DNA of 44,890 nucleotides from Parcubacteria group bacterium GW2011_GWA2_40_23 (GCA_000996245.1 LBYP01000006.1:1-44890), one strand, 5' to 3'; positions 1-8,159 are shown, numbered from the stretch's first letter. Notes: generated by a model from the letters alone, not told the origin. Translations and numbers: made by a program.

Positions 1-153
1 AAATGGAAAAAAGACTTAAAAAAGTATATGATATCCAACGACAATCCGGTACACTCAGAGCATGACTTTTCGGTAACCGTTTATTATGAGCTATATCGTA
101 GGTTACCAATTACGAATATTATTACAAATTTACTAATGGTTACGAATTATTAG
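1..153 (+). CDS. C-terminal end of an unidentified protein (partial)
   Basis: The first base is in an open frame that runs to a TAG at 151-153, so this is probably the 3' end of a gene cut by the window edge. The visible residues begin KWKKDLKKYMISND and include HDFSVTVYYELYRRL. Composition is AT-rich like the housekeeping genes here. The last 20 or so residues are encoded by the TTACGAAT-type intergenic repeat, which suggests the repeat lengthened the C-terminus. No family is recognised, and with only 50 codons the frame could be chance. Confidence 0.4.
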   Translation, partial: KWKKDLKKYMISNDNPVHSEHDFSVTVYYELYRRLPITNIITNLLMVTNY

Positions 154-195
154 TTACGATTTGTAAATTAGTATCAGATTCGTAATTAGTAAGTA
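80..195. repeat. TTACGAAT/TTAGTAA word repeat
   Basis: AT-rich stretch built from recurring words (TTACGAAT, TTAGTAATT, CAGATTCGTAATTAGTAA) in both orientations, so it can fold on itself. The same words recur near 830, 6022, 10630, 11020, 21430, 33870, 38085 and 42833. It borders the GC-rich unit at 196-720. Confidence 0.7.
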
Positions 196-583
196 CAAAA
201 ACAGGAGGCAACGATGTCGTCACCCCCTGTATCTTCAAACCGAGATCACAGCTCCTCGACCAGGTGGCAAAGGTCAGGCGGACCTGGATGGGATCCTTGT
301 CGAAGTCGTGAGCCGAAGTCTCGAGCTTGTTCGGAACCATGTCCGCGTGGCACTGGCACAGAAGTGCCTTCTTGGTGCCCGTGTACTTGCCCCGGCCCGG
401 GACGAGGATGCCGAGGTTACCGATCTTGTCGGTCCGCGCTTCGAACCCGCAAGTTTCGGCCCACTGCGCGAGAACGTCGATGAGCCCACGCTCATTGCCC
501 GAGGCATGCGGCGTGTCGCAGATGACACGAACGAACAAGTCCATCATGCGGCTGCGTTGAAGCAGCTCTTCCAAGGGAGTCAT
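140..583 (-). pseudogene. N-terminal fragment of PepD-like (M20) dipeptidase
   Basis: The first 105 or so residues resemble the start of aminoacyl-histidine dipeptidase PepD: an ICDTPHASGNE segment, a DKIGNLGI segment, and CHADMVPNK where intact enzymes have a metal-binding H-x-D, then HDFDKDPIQV. PepD is about 480 residues; everything after DPI is missing, including most metal ligands and the active-site glutamates, so it cannot be a working peptidase. The frame as read continues through the terminator into AT-rich repeat. A one-base shift near 265 would instead end at a TGA (246-248) just before the terminator, giving about 113 residues. The start has AGAGGTG seven bases upstream. Codons are GC-rich, unlike the neighbours. 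It may be a decayed transferred gene or a retained N-terminal domain. Confidence 0.55.
196..230 (-). terminator. Rho-independent terminator of the PepD-fragment unit
   Basis: On the minus strand ACAGGGG pairs with CTCCTGT (one G-T pair) and is followed by TTTTT. It lies inside the longest minus-strand open frame, which argues that the real gene stops before it. Confidence 0.65.
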
Positions 584-691
584 GAAGCACCTCTATACAG
601 TTTCTAACCGGAACCAGAACCGGTTCCCCACTGCTGCTTTTTTAAAAGCCGCAATCGGAAACCCACAATCAGTTTATGATTATGATTCTTT

Positions 692-720
692 AAATTAGCA
701 CGTTTTTTCTACTTAATCAA
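692..720 (-). promoter_or_regulatory. Promoter of the PepD-fragment unit
   Basis: On the minus strand TTGATT (715-720) and TAATTT (692-697) are separated by 17 nt. The leader between this and the start contains GGAACC/GGTTCC arms that can form a short hairpin. Confidence 0.5.
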
Positions 721-724
721 CACT

Positions 725-858
725 AAAAAAAAGTAACCAGTCCCCAGTAACCCGTAACCAGTAAAAAACTGATTTATTCTGGTCACTGGTCTCTGGTTAC
801 TGGCCTCTGAATATAATTCAAGCTATTCGTAGATTAGTAGCAGATTCGTAATTCGTAT
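725..858. repeat. CCAGT/ACTGG and TTCGTAGATTAG word repeats
   Basis: A block of GTAACCAGT-type words is followed by its inverse (CTGGTCACTGG, CTGGTTACTGG) around a short spacer, then by AATTCAAGCTATTCGTAG and CAGATTCGTAATTCGTA. The inverted words can fold into a long hairpin. No gene is seen. Confidence 0.65.
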
Positions 859-1851
859 TTATTTCATGCCCACAAACTTATCCTCATCAGAAAATTCTGG
901 ATATTCTTTTTTTGCTGGTTGCTGATTATCAAAATTAACTTCTGGCTTTTTTGAAATATCATAACGTGGAGTTTCCAGCCTACGATTAAGCTCTTGATTC
1001 AAATCAGGCACTTCTAATTTCATTTCTGCCACTTCTTCCTTGTTCTCTTCTTGCACCTCGGCTTGATGTTCCGCTTTTTCTAACTCAGGAACCTCTTCTA
1101 ACTCTTTTATTTCTGGAATTTGCGCCATTCTTTCCATGGCTTTTTCCACGCTCGCAGTTTCACTGATTTTATTGGTGTTGACTAAATGTGGTTGAATATC
1201 TGTGCGTCGTGGAATAGCAAACAGTTTATCCTTTTGAGAATCATAAGATAAAACAACATAGGCTATCCCAAAAATAATTCCCAAAACAATGCCCAATAAA
1301 ATATTAACTAAAATGTTCGGACGAACTGGATATTTTGAGACTAAGGGTGTATCCAAGACCTTCAAATCTACATCTTCGATTCCAATATATTCTTTCTTAT
1401 CGCTTGTGATAGTATAAGCGATGGCTTGAGCGATTTGTAAAGCTTGATTTGGATCAGTGTGATAAATCGAAAAAGTTAATTTACTTAAACCAGTCGGCAC
1501 GCTCGCCTCCACGGTTTCAGACCATTTTTTACGTCGTTGATATTCATCGGTCGGGAAATAACTTTCATTAATGTAATATCCAGAGGTAACAACATTCTTC
1601 ATAAAAGAACTGGAATAAACAACTTGCGCCAGTTTATTGGCGATACGTTCTTCTGACTTTGAGGCACTATAAGCATCGATACTAAAACTTGATTTTTGTA
1701 GAACCAAAATACTCACTGTGGCTCGATATAAAAATGGTTGAACCAAGCTATAAACCAATGAAACAAAAACAACAATAAGAGCCACGATTAAAATTTTGCG
1801 CCATTCACGCGTTAAAATTTTTAAATGATTGATAGGACGCACGTTTTCCAT
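859..1851 (-). CDS. Wzz/chain-length-determinant domain protein
   Basis: 330 residues. It has the polysaccharide co-polymerase layout: a short cytoplasmic N-terminus, a membrane helix at about 18-40, an extracytoplasmic region of about 140 residues beginning YRATVSILVLQ, a conserved SKYPVRPNILVNI segment, and a second helix at about 180-203. Wzz proteins set polysaccharide chain length or tether assembly. The roughly 120-residue cytoplasmic tail is unusual: it is rich in Glu/Lys and probably coiled, and has no Walker motifs, so it is not a BY-kinase. No polymerase or glycosyltransferase lies nearby. The start ATG has no SD; a TATAAT lies about 30 nt upstream. Confidence 0.7.
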   Translation of the reverse strand: MENVRPINHLKILTREWRKILIVALIVVFVSLVYSLVQPFLYRATVSILVLQKSSFSIDAYSASKSEERIANKLAQVVYSSSFMKNVVTSGYYINESYFPTDEYQRRKKWSETVEASVPTGLSKLTFSIYHTDPNQALQIAQAIAYTITSDKKEYIGIEDVDLKVLDTPLVSKYPVRPNILVNILLGIVLGIIFGIAYVVLSYDSQKDKLFAIPRRTDIQPHLVNTNKISETASVEKAMERMAQIPEIKELEEVPELEKAEHQAEVQEENKEEVAEMKLEVPDLNQELNRRLETPRYDISKKPEVNFDNQQPAKKEYPEFSDEDKFVGMK

Positions 1852-1891
1852 ATTTTTTTTGGTTACGAATAACTCTATTATATTGATATTA

Positions 1892-1911
1892 CCTGCCTGC
1901 CGGCAGGCAGG
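1892..1911. repeat. CCTGCCTGCC palindrome copy 1
   Basis: Perfect 20-bp palindrome with arms CCTGCCTGCC/GGCAGGCAGG in otherwise AT-rich spacer. An identical copy is at 10996-11015 and a shortened one at 44334-44349. Confidence 0.85.
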
Positions 1912-1914
1912 CGA

Positions 1915-1992
1915 ATTACCTTTTCGGGACTAGAGACTGGTGACTGGAGACTCGTAATTAAAACTAGTCCCTAGTCTCAAGTCCCCAGTCAC
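1915..1992. repeat. ACTAG/CTAGT word repeat
   Basis: Words such as GGGACTAGAGACTGG and GGAGACTCG are followed by their inverses (CTAGTCCCTAGTCTC, AGTCCCCAGTC). The same vocabulary appears near 10725, 11050 and 21360. It fills the gap between the Wzz and HtrA-like genes. Confidence 0.6.
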
Positions 1993-1996
1993 TTAC

Positions 1997-3115
1997 CTAC
2001 TTGTTTATTTTACCAAGAGTCACTTCTACGTCCAACACTTCTGTGCCACGCTTAATTTTCATTTTTATTTTATCGCCCACATGGTACGTGGCTAATAATT
2101 CGCTCAAATTGCGGAGAACACTTAATTCTTCGCGTTCAACCTCTAGGACAATGTCACCAGCCGCAAGAACACCCTTGGCTGGACTATCTGCTTGTATACC
2201 GAGATTTGACGCAATCAAAACACCCTGTTTATCTTTAATTTGCGAATTGAGTATTTCTGATAAATCATAAAAACGTATACCCAAATATGGTCTGGCCCAA
2301 GTTTCATTTTTGATGGCCGCGCGCATTTGCGCCACCAAATGATCTAACGGAAGAACTAAGCCAGTTTTACTGATAACTAAGCCACTGACACGCCCATCCA
2401 AAGTAACAACGGGACTGCCCAAGTCATCATTTAACGCATTATCATTAAGTTGAATAAATTTATAAAAAACTTCACTTTCACGCACCAAGTCATCAGCTGA
2501 TTCTTGAATTGAAAAATTTAAATCTCTAATACTGCTATTAGTAACTGTACGATTTGGACCAAAAACGAAAACTTCTTGATTAACTACTAAGTTTTCTTTT
2601 AAATTAAACTCAGCGACGGACAAACCGTTGGCAGCTATTTTTAAAAACACAACGCCAGTATCAGTATCAGAAACAATTTTTTCTGTTTTCAAAACTTCAC
2701 GATCATTAGTTACAATAAGGACCGGGCTTTTATCATTTTTTAATGCTGCTATATGTGAAACTATCCAGCCATCATTAGTGACAATAATCCCCTGCCCCAA
2801 ATAATCACTAGGCAGAAGACTAGACCCAGCTAACGTGGTAAATTTTTTATCTCGATAGATACTGACGATCGCTGGACGCACTTTATTGATAGCCTCACTC
2901 ACCAGCAAATCTTGTTCTTGTAAATTCTTAGTTTTATTTTGTGTCCCAATCAACTCATCTAATTTATGAGATAAATCAGAATAACTTTTAAAATTAATAT
3001 AAGAGTTTGGCATCAAAAAACTATTGAGCCATAATTCTCCAACAATTCCACTTAAAAAGCCAATAATCAGTACAATTATGACTAAAGCGATAAATGACCC
3101 TCTTGTTTTTTGCAT
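1997..3115 (-). CDS. HtrA/DegP-like membrane pseudoprotease with PDZ domain
   Basis: 372 residues: an N-terminal membrane anchor (about 8-28), a trypsin-like domain (about 70-255) and a C-terminal PDZ domain (about 275-370, with PYLGIRF and SPAKGVLAAGDIVLEVERE). HtrA proteases are envelope quality-control enzymes with an H-D-S triad. His121 (GWIVSHIAAL) is present. Where active members have TDLAVLKI the protein reads DTGVVFLKI, placing Gly154 at the catalytic Asp, and where they have GNSGGPL it reads DDLGSPVV, placing Leu232 at the nucleophilic Ser. Ser234 is two positions off. I infer an inactive binding or scaffold protein. AT-rich, no SD, same strand as the membrane genes upstream. Confidence 0.8.
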   Translation of the reverse strand: MQKTRGSFIALVIIVLIIGFLSGIVGELWLNSFLMPNSYINFKSYSDLSHKLDELIGTQNKTKNLQEQDLLVSEAINKVRPAIVSIYRDKKFTTLAGSSLLPSDYLGQGIIVTNDGWIVSHIAALKNDKSPVLIVTNDREVLKTEKIVSDTDTGVVFLKIAANGLSVAEFNLKENLVVNQEVFVFGPNRTVTNSSIRDLNFSIQESADDLVRESEVFYKFIQLNDNALNDDLGSPVVTLDGRVSGLVISKTGLVLPLDHLVAQMRAAIKNETWARPYLGIRFYDLSEILNSQIKDKQGVLIASNLGIQADSPAKGVLAAGDIVLEVEREELSVLRNLSELLATYHVGDKIKMKIKRGTEVLDVEVTLGKINK

Positions 3116-3201
3116 ATTTTGATTCCAGTTACAAATATTGGATTAAGGGAAAAGGGGGCTGGCATATGGGATTTCCCTTACCCCATAATACTTATCCCTA
3201 A

Positions 3202-3963
3202 CTAGTCCCATCTGGCGGAGATTAACACAAGCAAGAGACAAAGTCCACCAACAATTAAAAAACTGCTAATCTTTTTCTTTGACAAATTTCCGGACAAGGC
3301 CTGTTTGCTTATACCTAAAGTTAGATAGTAAACCACTGTCAAGATTAAAGCATTTACATAATATCCAGTTGGCAAGTACGCCGCGACTGCAAAAAGTTCA
3401 ACCATCAATAAAACAATGACCACAACGAAGGGCCAATTCTTGTTCCAACTATATTTATTGATCCAAAAGTACTGATATGTCAGTAAAAAGAAAAAAACAA
3501 GAAGAGCTAACCCAATCCAGTATTTAGATATTTGCAACAAGATTAAACTGCCAAAACAAGCGACCAAGAAGAATAACGCTGCCAGAATGCTGACATATAA
3601 TGACAAGCTTTCTAGCGAATATGGTTGATATTTAAATGGCACGTAGAAATATAAATAGTATTGATTAATCAAAAAGTATAATAGCAATCCTACTCCAACA
3701 CTAACCAAATGGAAATACAAAGTATCAGCAAAGAAAATAAGACAAAGCCAGGCAGCGACCGTTGTCAGTAGTGGTAAAATTAAAAAATGCCAAAAATTTT
3801 TATTAAACTTAAAACGGCAAACAAACCCCAAAACAAGAAACAAATAAACAATTAAACAAATAATAATGAGCCACCACCAACCTTGTGATGAACGCATCAG
3901 TTCCATGGCCGCAATCCAGAAAACAGGAATTGACCAAATAATTAAACGACGTAATAGATGCAT
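3202..3963 (-). CDS. Polytopic membrane protein, unknown function
   Basis: 253 residues, mostly hydrophobic, with about eight predicted membrane helices and short polar loops rich in Tyr, Trp and Phe. No family motif is recognised. Its ATG overlaps the stop of the 138-residue gene by one base, so the two are translationally coupled, and it is the last gene of a three-gene set beginning with the PerM-like transporter. Starts without an SD. Confidence 0.65.
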   Translation of the reverse strand: MHLLRRLIIWSIPVFWIAAMELMRSSQGWWWLIIICLIVYLFLVLGFVCRFKFNKNFWHFLILPLLTTVAAWLCLIFFADTLYFHLVSVGVGLLLYFLINQYYLYFYVPFKYQPYSLESLSLYVSILAALFFLVACFGSLILLQISKYWIGLALLVFFFLLTYQYFWINKYSWNKNWPFVVVIVLLMVELFAVAAYLPTGYYVNALILTVVYYLTLGISKQALSGNLSKKKISSFLIVGGLCLLLVLISARWD

Positions 3964-4379
3964 TATGGTAATTCTTTAAGTAAAGCTTGGAGATTTTTAT
4001 TCTCCGCACTCACATCGAAAGAAGCTTCTCTTTCTTTAATAATTATTTTTTCCAAATTGGTTAATAGTTTCTCTCGTAATTCCAACTCTGCTTTGTCTTT
4101 AACTGGATAAACAGCTAAACGTAGGGCCTCGACTCGCACAAATTGCAGACGATCACTCTCTTGCATAAAATCTTGAGAGAAATAAACTTTCAAAAAACGT
4201 TGCATCTCGCCGGTGAACGTTAAATCACTATCGATTAGTTGCTCTTTGTTCTGACTAAAAGTCACTCGTCTATCTGGAACATCCGCCCAATAAATTAGAT
4301 AAAAACAGAGTATGCAAACTATGCTAAATATTACTACTATTAAAATCTGAGTTAAAATTCGTTTAGTAGCTAGACGCAT
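3963..4379 (-). CDS. Membrane-anchored protein, unknown function
   Basis: 138 residues with one N-terminal membrane helix (about 9-31) and a charged soluble domain of about 105 residues, partly helical (KDKAELELREKLLTNLEKII). No known motif. It sits one base after the stop of the PerM-like gene and overlaps the start of the 253-residue membrane gene, so all three are probably co-expressed. Confidence 0.65.
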   Translation of the reverse strand: MRLATKRILTQILIVVIFSIVCILCFYLIYWADVPDRRVTFSQNKEQLIDSDLTFTGEMQRFLKVYFSQDFMQESDRLQFVRVEALRLAVYPVKDKAELELREKLLTNLEKIIIKEREASFDVSAENKNLQALLKELP

Positions 4380-4380
4380 A

Positions 4381-5433
4381 TCAGGATTCTTTTTCAGCTT
4401 CAGCTAGTTCTCGTGCTCGATATAACTCACGGACCACGACACTGAGGCCAGTAGCCACTGGAATCGCTAAAAACACACCAAGGAAACCTGCAATCTTTAC
4501 CCCGATAAGTAACGAAATGATAGTTATAATGGGATTTAACCCAACCGCCTTTTGCATTACCTTTGGTGCCACTAAATGATTTTCAACTTGTTGAATAATT
4601 ACATAAAGAATTAAAACACAAAGACCCTTTGTTGGTGATTGAGTCAGAGCCAAGAAAATTGCCGGAACAGCCGAAACAAACGGACCAACGTAAGGAATGA
4701 ATTCACCAATTGCCGCCACAAAAGCCAAAACCAAGGCATAATTAATGCCCAGAATCAGCAAACCGATATAACTCATCAAGCCAATTATCAAACACAAAAC
4801 CAATTGACCTTTGAGCCAATTACCAATTTGCTTTTGCACTTTATCGATAATTTGCAAAACAAGTGGCTGATATTTTTCTGGCAAAATAAATCCTAAACTT
4901 CGCTTTATTGCACTTTCTTCGATAGTCATATAAAACGTGATGACCAAAATCACAAAGAAAGATATTATCCCACCAAAGACTGTAACAACAGAACCAAGGA
5001 CCGAACCGACAGCTGAGGTTAAATTGTCTTTAATAGCTGTAATTCCCTGATTTAAATTATCTAGAACTCCGTGTTCTAAAGAGAAAGAACGTAGCCCCTG
5101 ATAAGTATCGCCCAACTTGGTAAAATATTTAGGAAAATTAGTTGCCAACTGAGTAACCTGTTCAGTCAGAGGTGGGATTAAGGCATAGACGGCCAGAAAG
5201 ATAATCGAGAATAAGACAACATAAATAAGCAAAATAGATACAAAGCGCGGGAAATGCTTAGATTGCATTTTATCGACCCAAGGATCAACGGCCGAAGAAA
5301 AAATAATTGAAACAAAAATAATAGCCAAAACATCTTTTATCACATATAAAAAGAATAAAAGAATCACGACGAGGAAAAATTTGACGATACTCCAAATTGA
5401 AATATCAGTTAGTTGCCGATTGTGCGCCGACAT
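4381..5433 (-). CDS. AI-2E/PerM family transporter
   Basis: 350 residues with the family layout: N-terminal helices, a soluble region after about residue 70 (SAVDPWVDKMQ), and a C-terminal block of helices containing the conserved LVLAFVAAIGEFIPYVGPFVSAVPAIF segment and QQVENHLVAPKVM. Members are broad-range exporters and permeases, some tied to autoinducer-2 or sodium; the substrate here cannot be told. First gene of a tight minus-strand set, divergent from smpB. No SD upstream of the ATG. Confidence 0.88.
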   Translation of the reverse strand: MSAHNRQLTDISIWSIVKFFLVVILLFFLYVIKDVLAIIFVSIIFSSAVDPWVDKMQSKHFPRFVSILLIYVVLFSIIFLAVYALIPPLTEQVTQLATNFPKYFTKLGDTYQGLRSFSLEHGVLDNLNQGITAIKDNLTSAVGSVLGSVVTVFGGIISFFVILVITFYMTIEESAIKRSLGFILPEKYQPLVLQIIDKVQKQIGNWLKGQLVLCLIIGLMSYIGLLILGINYALVLAFVAAIGEFIPYVGPFVSAVPAIFLALTQSPTKGLCVLILYVIIQQVENHLVAPKVMQKAVGLNPIITIISLLIGVKIAGFLGVFLAIPVATGLSVVVRELYRARELAEAEKES

Positions 5434-5568
5434 AAATTTTAAATAATATTAAATTCAGATATTTAAGAACATCTTTTCAGCCATATTATATAACAAATAT
5501 ACTTATCTGACAAACTCGTGCTACAATTCTATTGAATAATTCTTTTATCTAAATTATAATAAAAATCA

Positions 5569-6021
5569 ATGGAAAAGATAATCAACAAACACGCAACTTA
5601 CGATTATGAGGTCTTAGAAACATATGAGGCTGGTCTTATTTTATTTGGTCATGAAGCAAAGGCTATTAAAAACCAACAACTCAACTTCAAAGGGTCTTAC
5701 ATCACGGTTCAATACGACCCCAAGCCCGCCCTTTTTCTAGTTAAAGCACACCTGTCTTTGTACAAGAAAGCAGGCAATATCCCTAGCTATGACCCCGAAA
5801 GACCTCGCAAACTCCTCTTGCATAAGAAGGAAATAGGCTCAATCTTAGGTAAATTAGAGCAAAAAGGCTTGACAATTATCCCCTTATCAGTGTATACTAA
5901 ACGCAATAATATTAAGTTGGAATTCTGTTTGGCTCGTGGAAAGAAGAAATTTGAGAAAAAAGAAGCCAAAAAGAAGGAAGATGTTATGCGTGAAATACGT
6001 AGAACGCTCAAGTATCAATAG
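5569..6021 (+). CDS. smpB: SsrA-binding protein SmpB
   Basis: 150 residues, normal length. SmpB binds tmRNA and carries it to stalled ribosomes. Family segments are clear: NKHATYDYEVLETYEAGLILFGHEAKAIKN, a basic SYDPERPRKLLLHKKEI strand, GLTIIPLSVYTKRNNIKLEFCLARGKKKF, and a lysine-rich tail that enters the mRNA channel. The gene for its partner RNA follows at 6250. A TATAAT lies about 8 nt before the ATG, so the mRNA may be almost leaderless, with no SD. Confidence 0.96.
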   Translation: MEKIINKHATYDYEVLETYEAGLILFGHEAKAIKNQQLNFKGSYITVQYDPKPALFLVKAHLSLYKKAGNIPSYDPERPRKLLLHKKEIGSILGKLEQKGLTIIPLSVYTKRNNIKLEFCLARGKKKFEKKEAKKKEDVMREIRRTLKYQ

Positions 6022-6249
6022 TTACTAATTACTAATCTTTTTACGAATTTACAAATCGTTACTAATAGTGCAAATTACGGACAGTCCCAACTGATAATTA
6101 GTAATTATTAGTAAATTAGTAGCAGATTAGTAATTACTAATCTTCTTACGAATTTACAAATCGTTACTAATAGTGCAAATTACGGACAATCCCAACTGAT
6201 AATTAGTAATTATTAGTAAATTAGTAGCAGATTAGTAATTAGTAATTTA
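6022..6249. repeat. Tandem about 120-bp TTAGTAATT repeat
   Basis: Two near-identical copies of a unit that runs from ACTAATCTTNTTACGAATTT through GTGCAAATTACGGACA to TTAGTAGCAGATTAGTAATT. Each unit is flanked by TTACTAATTACTAATC and its inverse, so each can fold into a long hairpin. It occupies the whole gap between smpB and ssrA. Confidence 0.8.
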
Positions 6250-6635
6250 GGGGATGCTGGTCTTCGACAAGTTACCGCCTTCTTAGGCGCAGGCTGAGGT
6301 GGTGAAACTCAATAAACGCACCGCTTACACAAGTGCAAATCAACTTGTTAGCAAGGCAAAATCATTGTTTACAATGCCAAGCTTTGCGCTCGTAACAGCT
6401 TAATTTAAGCAGTTACCATCGGTCCGTTTTTGCTCGCGGGACGGGCACCGGTGTCATACAGCGAACTCGGTTCTAGACTTTGTCTTTTTATAGAACCTAA
6501 ATACAAAAGACTCGAATTTTCATCTTTCTGTTTACTCTTACAGTTGAAAATTTTAAACAATTAGAGTAAACTATGCCTGTAGATGCCTATTAACAAGTTT
6601 CTTGGACGCGGGTTCAACTCCCGCCATCTCCACCA
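6250..6635 (+). ncRNA. ssrA: Transfer-messenger RNA (tmRNA)
   Basis: A one-piece tmRNA of 386 nt. The 5' end GGGGATG pairs with 3' CATCTCC to form the acceptor stem, followed by A and an encoded CCA (6633-6635). The T-arm reads GCGGGTTCAACTCCCGC. The tag frame starts at resume codon GCA (6335) and ends at TAA (6401-6403), giving 22 residues that start ANQLVSKAKS and end SFALVTA; the small non-polar end is typical of degradation tags, but the length is above the common 10-or-so. It follows smpB on the same strand. The CCA is also the first three bases of a 32-nt hairpin that continues downstream. Confidence 0.95.
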
Positions 6636-6782
6636 TAAAGTACACGCTTCGCGTGACTTTATGGTAAACCATACAATCTAGTTCGAAGTACACGCTTCGC
6701 GTGACTTTATGGTAAACCATACAATCTAGTTCGAAGTACACGCTTCGCGTGACTTTATGGCAAGCCATTCATTATAAGTGTT
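6633..6782. repeat. 48-nt tandem repeat with 32-nt hairpins after tmRNA
   Basis: The first hairpin (6633-6664) starts on the tmRNA CCA: CCATAAAGT pairs with ACTTTATGG, inside it CACGC pairs with GCGTG around a TTC loop. The unit then repeats with a 48-nt period (AGTAC at 6639, 6687 and 6735), each time with the inner CACGC/GCGTG stem and GGTAAACCAT or GGCAAGCCAT after it. Related copies lie at 9062 and 9104. Confidence 0.85.
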
Positions 6783-6796
6783 TTACCGCGTTTACC

Positions 6797-6825
6797 CCAG
6801 AAGTACAAAACCTTTTGACTTCTGG
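6797..6825. repeat. CCAGAAGT hairpin, same family
   Basis: CCAGAAGT pairs with ACTTCTGG and inside it CAAAA pairs with TTTTG. The plan is that of the hairpin at 6633 but both stems have different, still complementary bases. ATAAACC follows. The rest of the gap up to infC holds a half copy (GGGTGACTTTATGGCAAGCC, near 6866) and no gene. Confidence 0.75.
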
Positions 6826-6938
6826 ATAAACCTGAAGTTAAAAAGAGAATACTTTTTATACTGCAGGGTGACTTTATGGCAAGCCATACCAGAACTTCAT
6901 GAGCAAGCCAGATGTTAAATTAAAAAGTAGAAAAACCA

Positions 6939-7484
6939 ATGCGAAAATCCTACAAGTTTAAAAAACGAGAAAAAATCACTAAGAAGTTTTATTTTAATAA
7001 TAAAATTTTGGCGCCAGAAGTAATGGTTATTGATGAATTCAATAAACAATTAGGAGTTTTTGAGACGAAAGAAGCTGTTCAAATGGCTCAAGACAGAGGC
7101 TTTGACCTAGTAGAGGTCTCCCCTGTTGGCAACCCACCTGTTTGCCGCATCATGAATTACGGTAGTTTCAAATACCAAAAGGAAAAACAGGAAAAACAAC
7201 AAAAGAAACAAACTAAAACTTTAGATATTAAGAGTGTCCGTATTTCCATGAAGATTAGCGATCATGATAAAGAAACCAAAGTAAACATGGCTGAACGATT
7301 TCTAGAAAAGGGACATAAAGTAAAAGTTGAATTAATTTTACGCGGCCGCGAATTTGAACATATAGATCGCGCCAAAGAAATAATGAATGATTTTAAGGCC
7401 AAACTCAAAACTCGTGTGCAGGTTGAACAAGACACCTCAAAACAAGGAAACAAAATGTTTCTGATACTCGTACCTGAAAAATAA
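6939..7484 (+). CDS. infC: Translation initiation factor IF-3
   Basis: 181 residues. IF-3 binds the 30S subunit and checks start-codon pairing. The N-domain (NNKILAPEVMVIDEFNKQLGVFETKEAVQMAQDRGFDLVEVSP), lysine-rich linker (KQEKQQKKQTK) and C-domain (KSVRISMKISDHD, KVELILRGRE) are all present. It opens the standard infC-rpmI-rplT cluster. No SD and a plain ATG start; the rare AUU start used by many infC genes is not needed here. Confidence 0.95.
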   Translation: MRKSYKFKKREKITKKFYFNNKILAPEVMVIDEFNKQLGVFETKEAVQMAQDRGFDLVEVSPVGNPPVCRIMNYGSFKYQKEKQEKQQKKQTKTLDIKSVRISMKISDHDKETKVNMAERFLEKGHKVKVELILRGREFEHIDRAKEIMNDFKAKLKTRVQVEQDTSKQGNKMFLILVPEK

Positions 7485-7537
7485 TTATATATAATCAGTT
7501 TCTAGTCCCCCCGTTAACTAGCAACTACCAAATTTAT

Positions 7538-7735
7538 ATGGGTAAATTAAAGACACAAAAATCTGTTGTAAAAAGAATTCGCGTTACCAAGACCGGCAAA
7601 GTTATGAAGAAACATGCTGGCCAGGATCATTTTAATTCACGTGAAAGCGGTAATACCACTCGTCACAAACGTCGCACAACTAAATTGGTTGGCAAAGTTG
7701 CTCAAAACGCCAAGGTACTTATTCATCAATTTTAA
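7538..7735 (+). CDS. rpmI: 50S ribosomal protein bL35
   Basis: 65 residues, normal length, highly basic: MGKLKTQKSVVKRIRVTKTGKV followed by the typical HNRKHKRR-type segment seen here as TTRHKRRTTKL. Middle gene of infC-rpmI-rplT. A short ACTAG-word spacer separates it from infC. Confidence 0.94.
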   Translation: MGKLKTQKSVVKRIRVTKTGKVMKKHAGQDHFNSRESGNTTRHKRRTTKLVGKVAQNAKVLIHQF

Positions 7736-7756
7736 TTATAAAGATAACTGAAATAT

Positions 7757-8110
7757 ATGCCACGAGTTAAAAGAGGCATGGGGCACGTCAAAAGACGTCG
7801 CAACTTGCTGAAGGACGCTAAGGGTTACCGCCACGGACGTAAGAAATTAGTTAAACGTGCCAAGATTGCTGTTTTGAAAGCGGGAAAATATGCTTACCGA
7901 GACCGCAAAGCAAAAAAACGCGTTACACGCCGTTTATGGCAAGTTAAACTAAATGCTGCGCTCCGACCACTAGAACTTACTTACAGCAAATTTATCGATT
8001 TACTTAAGAAAAGCAAAATCGAATTGGATCGCAAAGTTCTTGCTGACATGGCAGAACACAATCCAGAAATATTTGCGAAGTTAATTGCGAAGATCAAATC
8101 CGTCAAATAA
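7757..8110 (+). CDS. rplT: 50S ribosomal protein bL20
   Basis: 117 residues, normal length. It starts MPRVKRGMGHVKRRRNLLKDAKGYRHGRKK and has the C-terminal globular half LWQVKLNAALRPLELTYSKFIDLLKKSKIELDRKVLADMA. L20 is an early 23S-binding assembly protein. It ends the operon, 21 nt after rpmI, and is followed by a strong terminator. Confidence 0.95.
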   Translation: MPRVKRGMGHVKRRRNLLKDAKGYRHGRKKLVKRAKIAVLKAGKYAYRDRKAKKRVTRRLWQVKLNAALRPLELTYSKFIDLLKKSKIELDRKVLADMAEHNPEIFAKLIAKIKSVK

Positions 8111-8114
8111 GCTC

Positions 8115-8146
8115 CAAAAAAGTCCTGTGAAAGCAGGGCTTTTTTA
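8115..8146 (+). terminator. Terminator of infC-rpmI-rplT
   Basis: AGTCCTG pairs with CAGGGCT around TGAAAG, followed by a T-run. A close relative with the same arms is at 8868-8892, on the other side of the GC-rich unit between them. Confidence 0.9.
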
Positions 8147-8159
8147 TTTTAAATATAAA

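Noticed and set aside
214-483. Plus-strand frame opposite the PepD fragment
   Set aside because: It starts after an AGGAGG-like string, but that string is part of the minus-strand terminator, and the peptide is a Cys/Arg/Pro-rich shadow of the PepD-like frame.
6571-6768. Minus-strand frame after tmRNA
   Set aside because: Its residues repeat (CHKVTRSVYF) because it reads the 48-nt tandem repeat and the tmRNA 3' end.
6633-6782. CRISPR array
   Set aside because: The 48-nt units are repeated whole, without unique spacers, and each contains a long hairpin; no cas genes are present.
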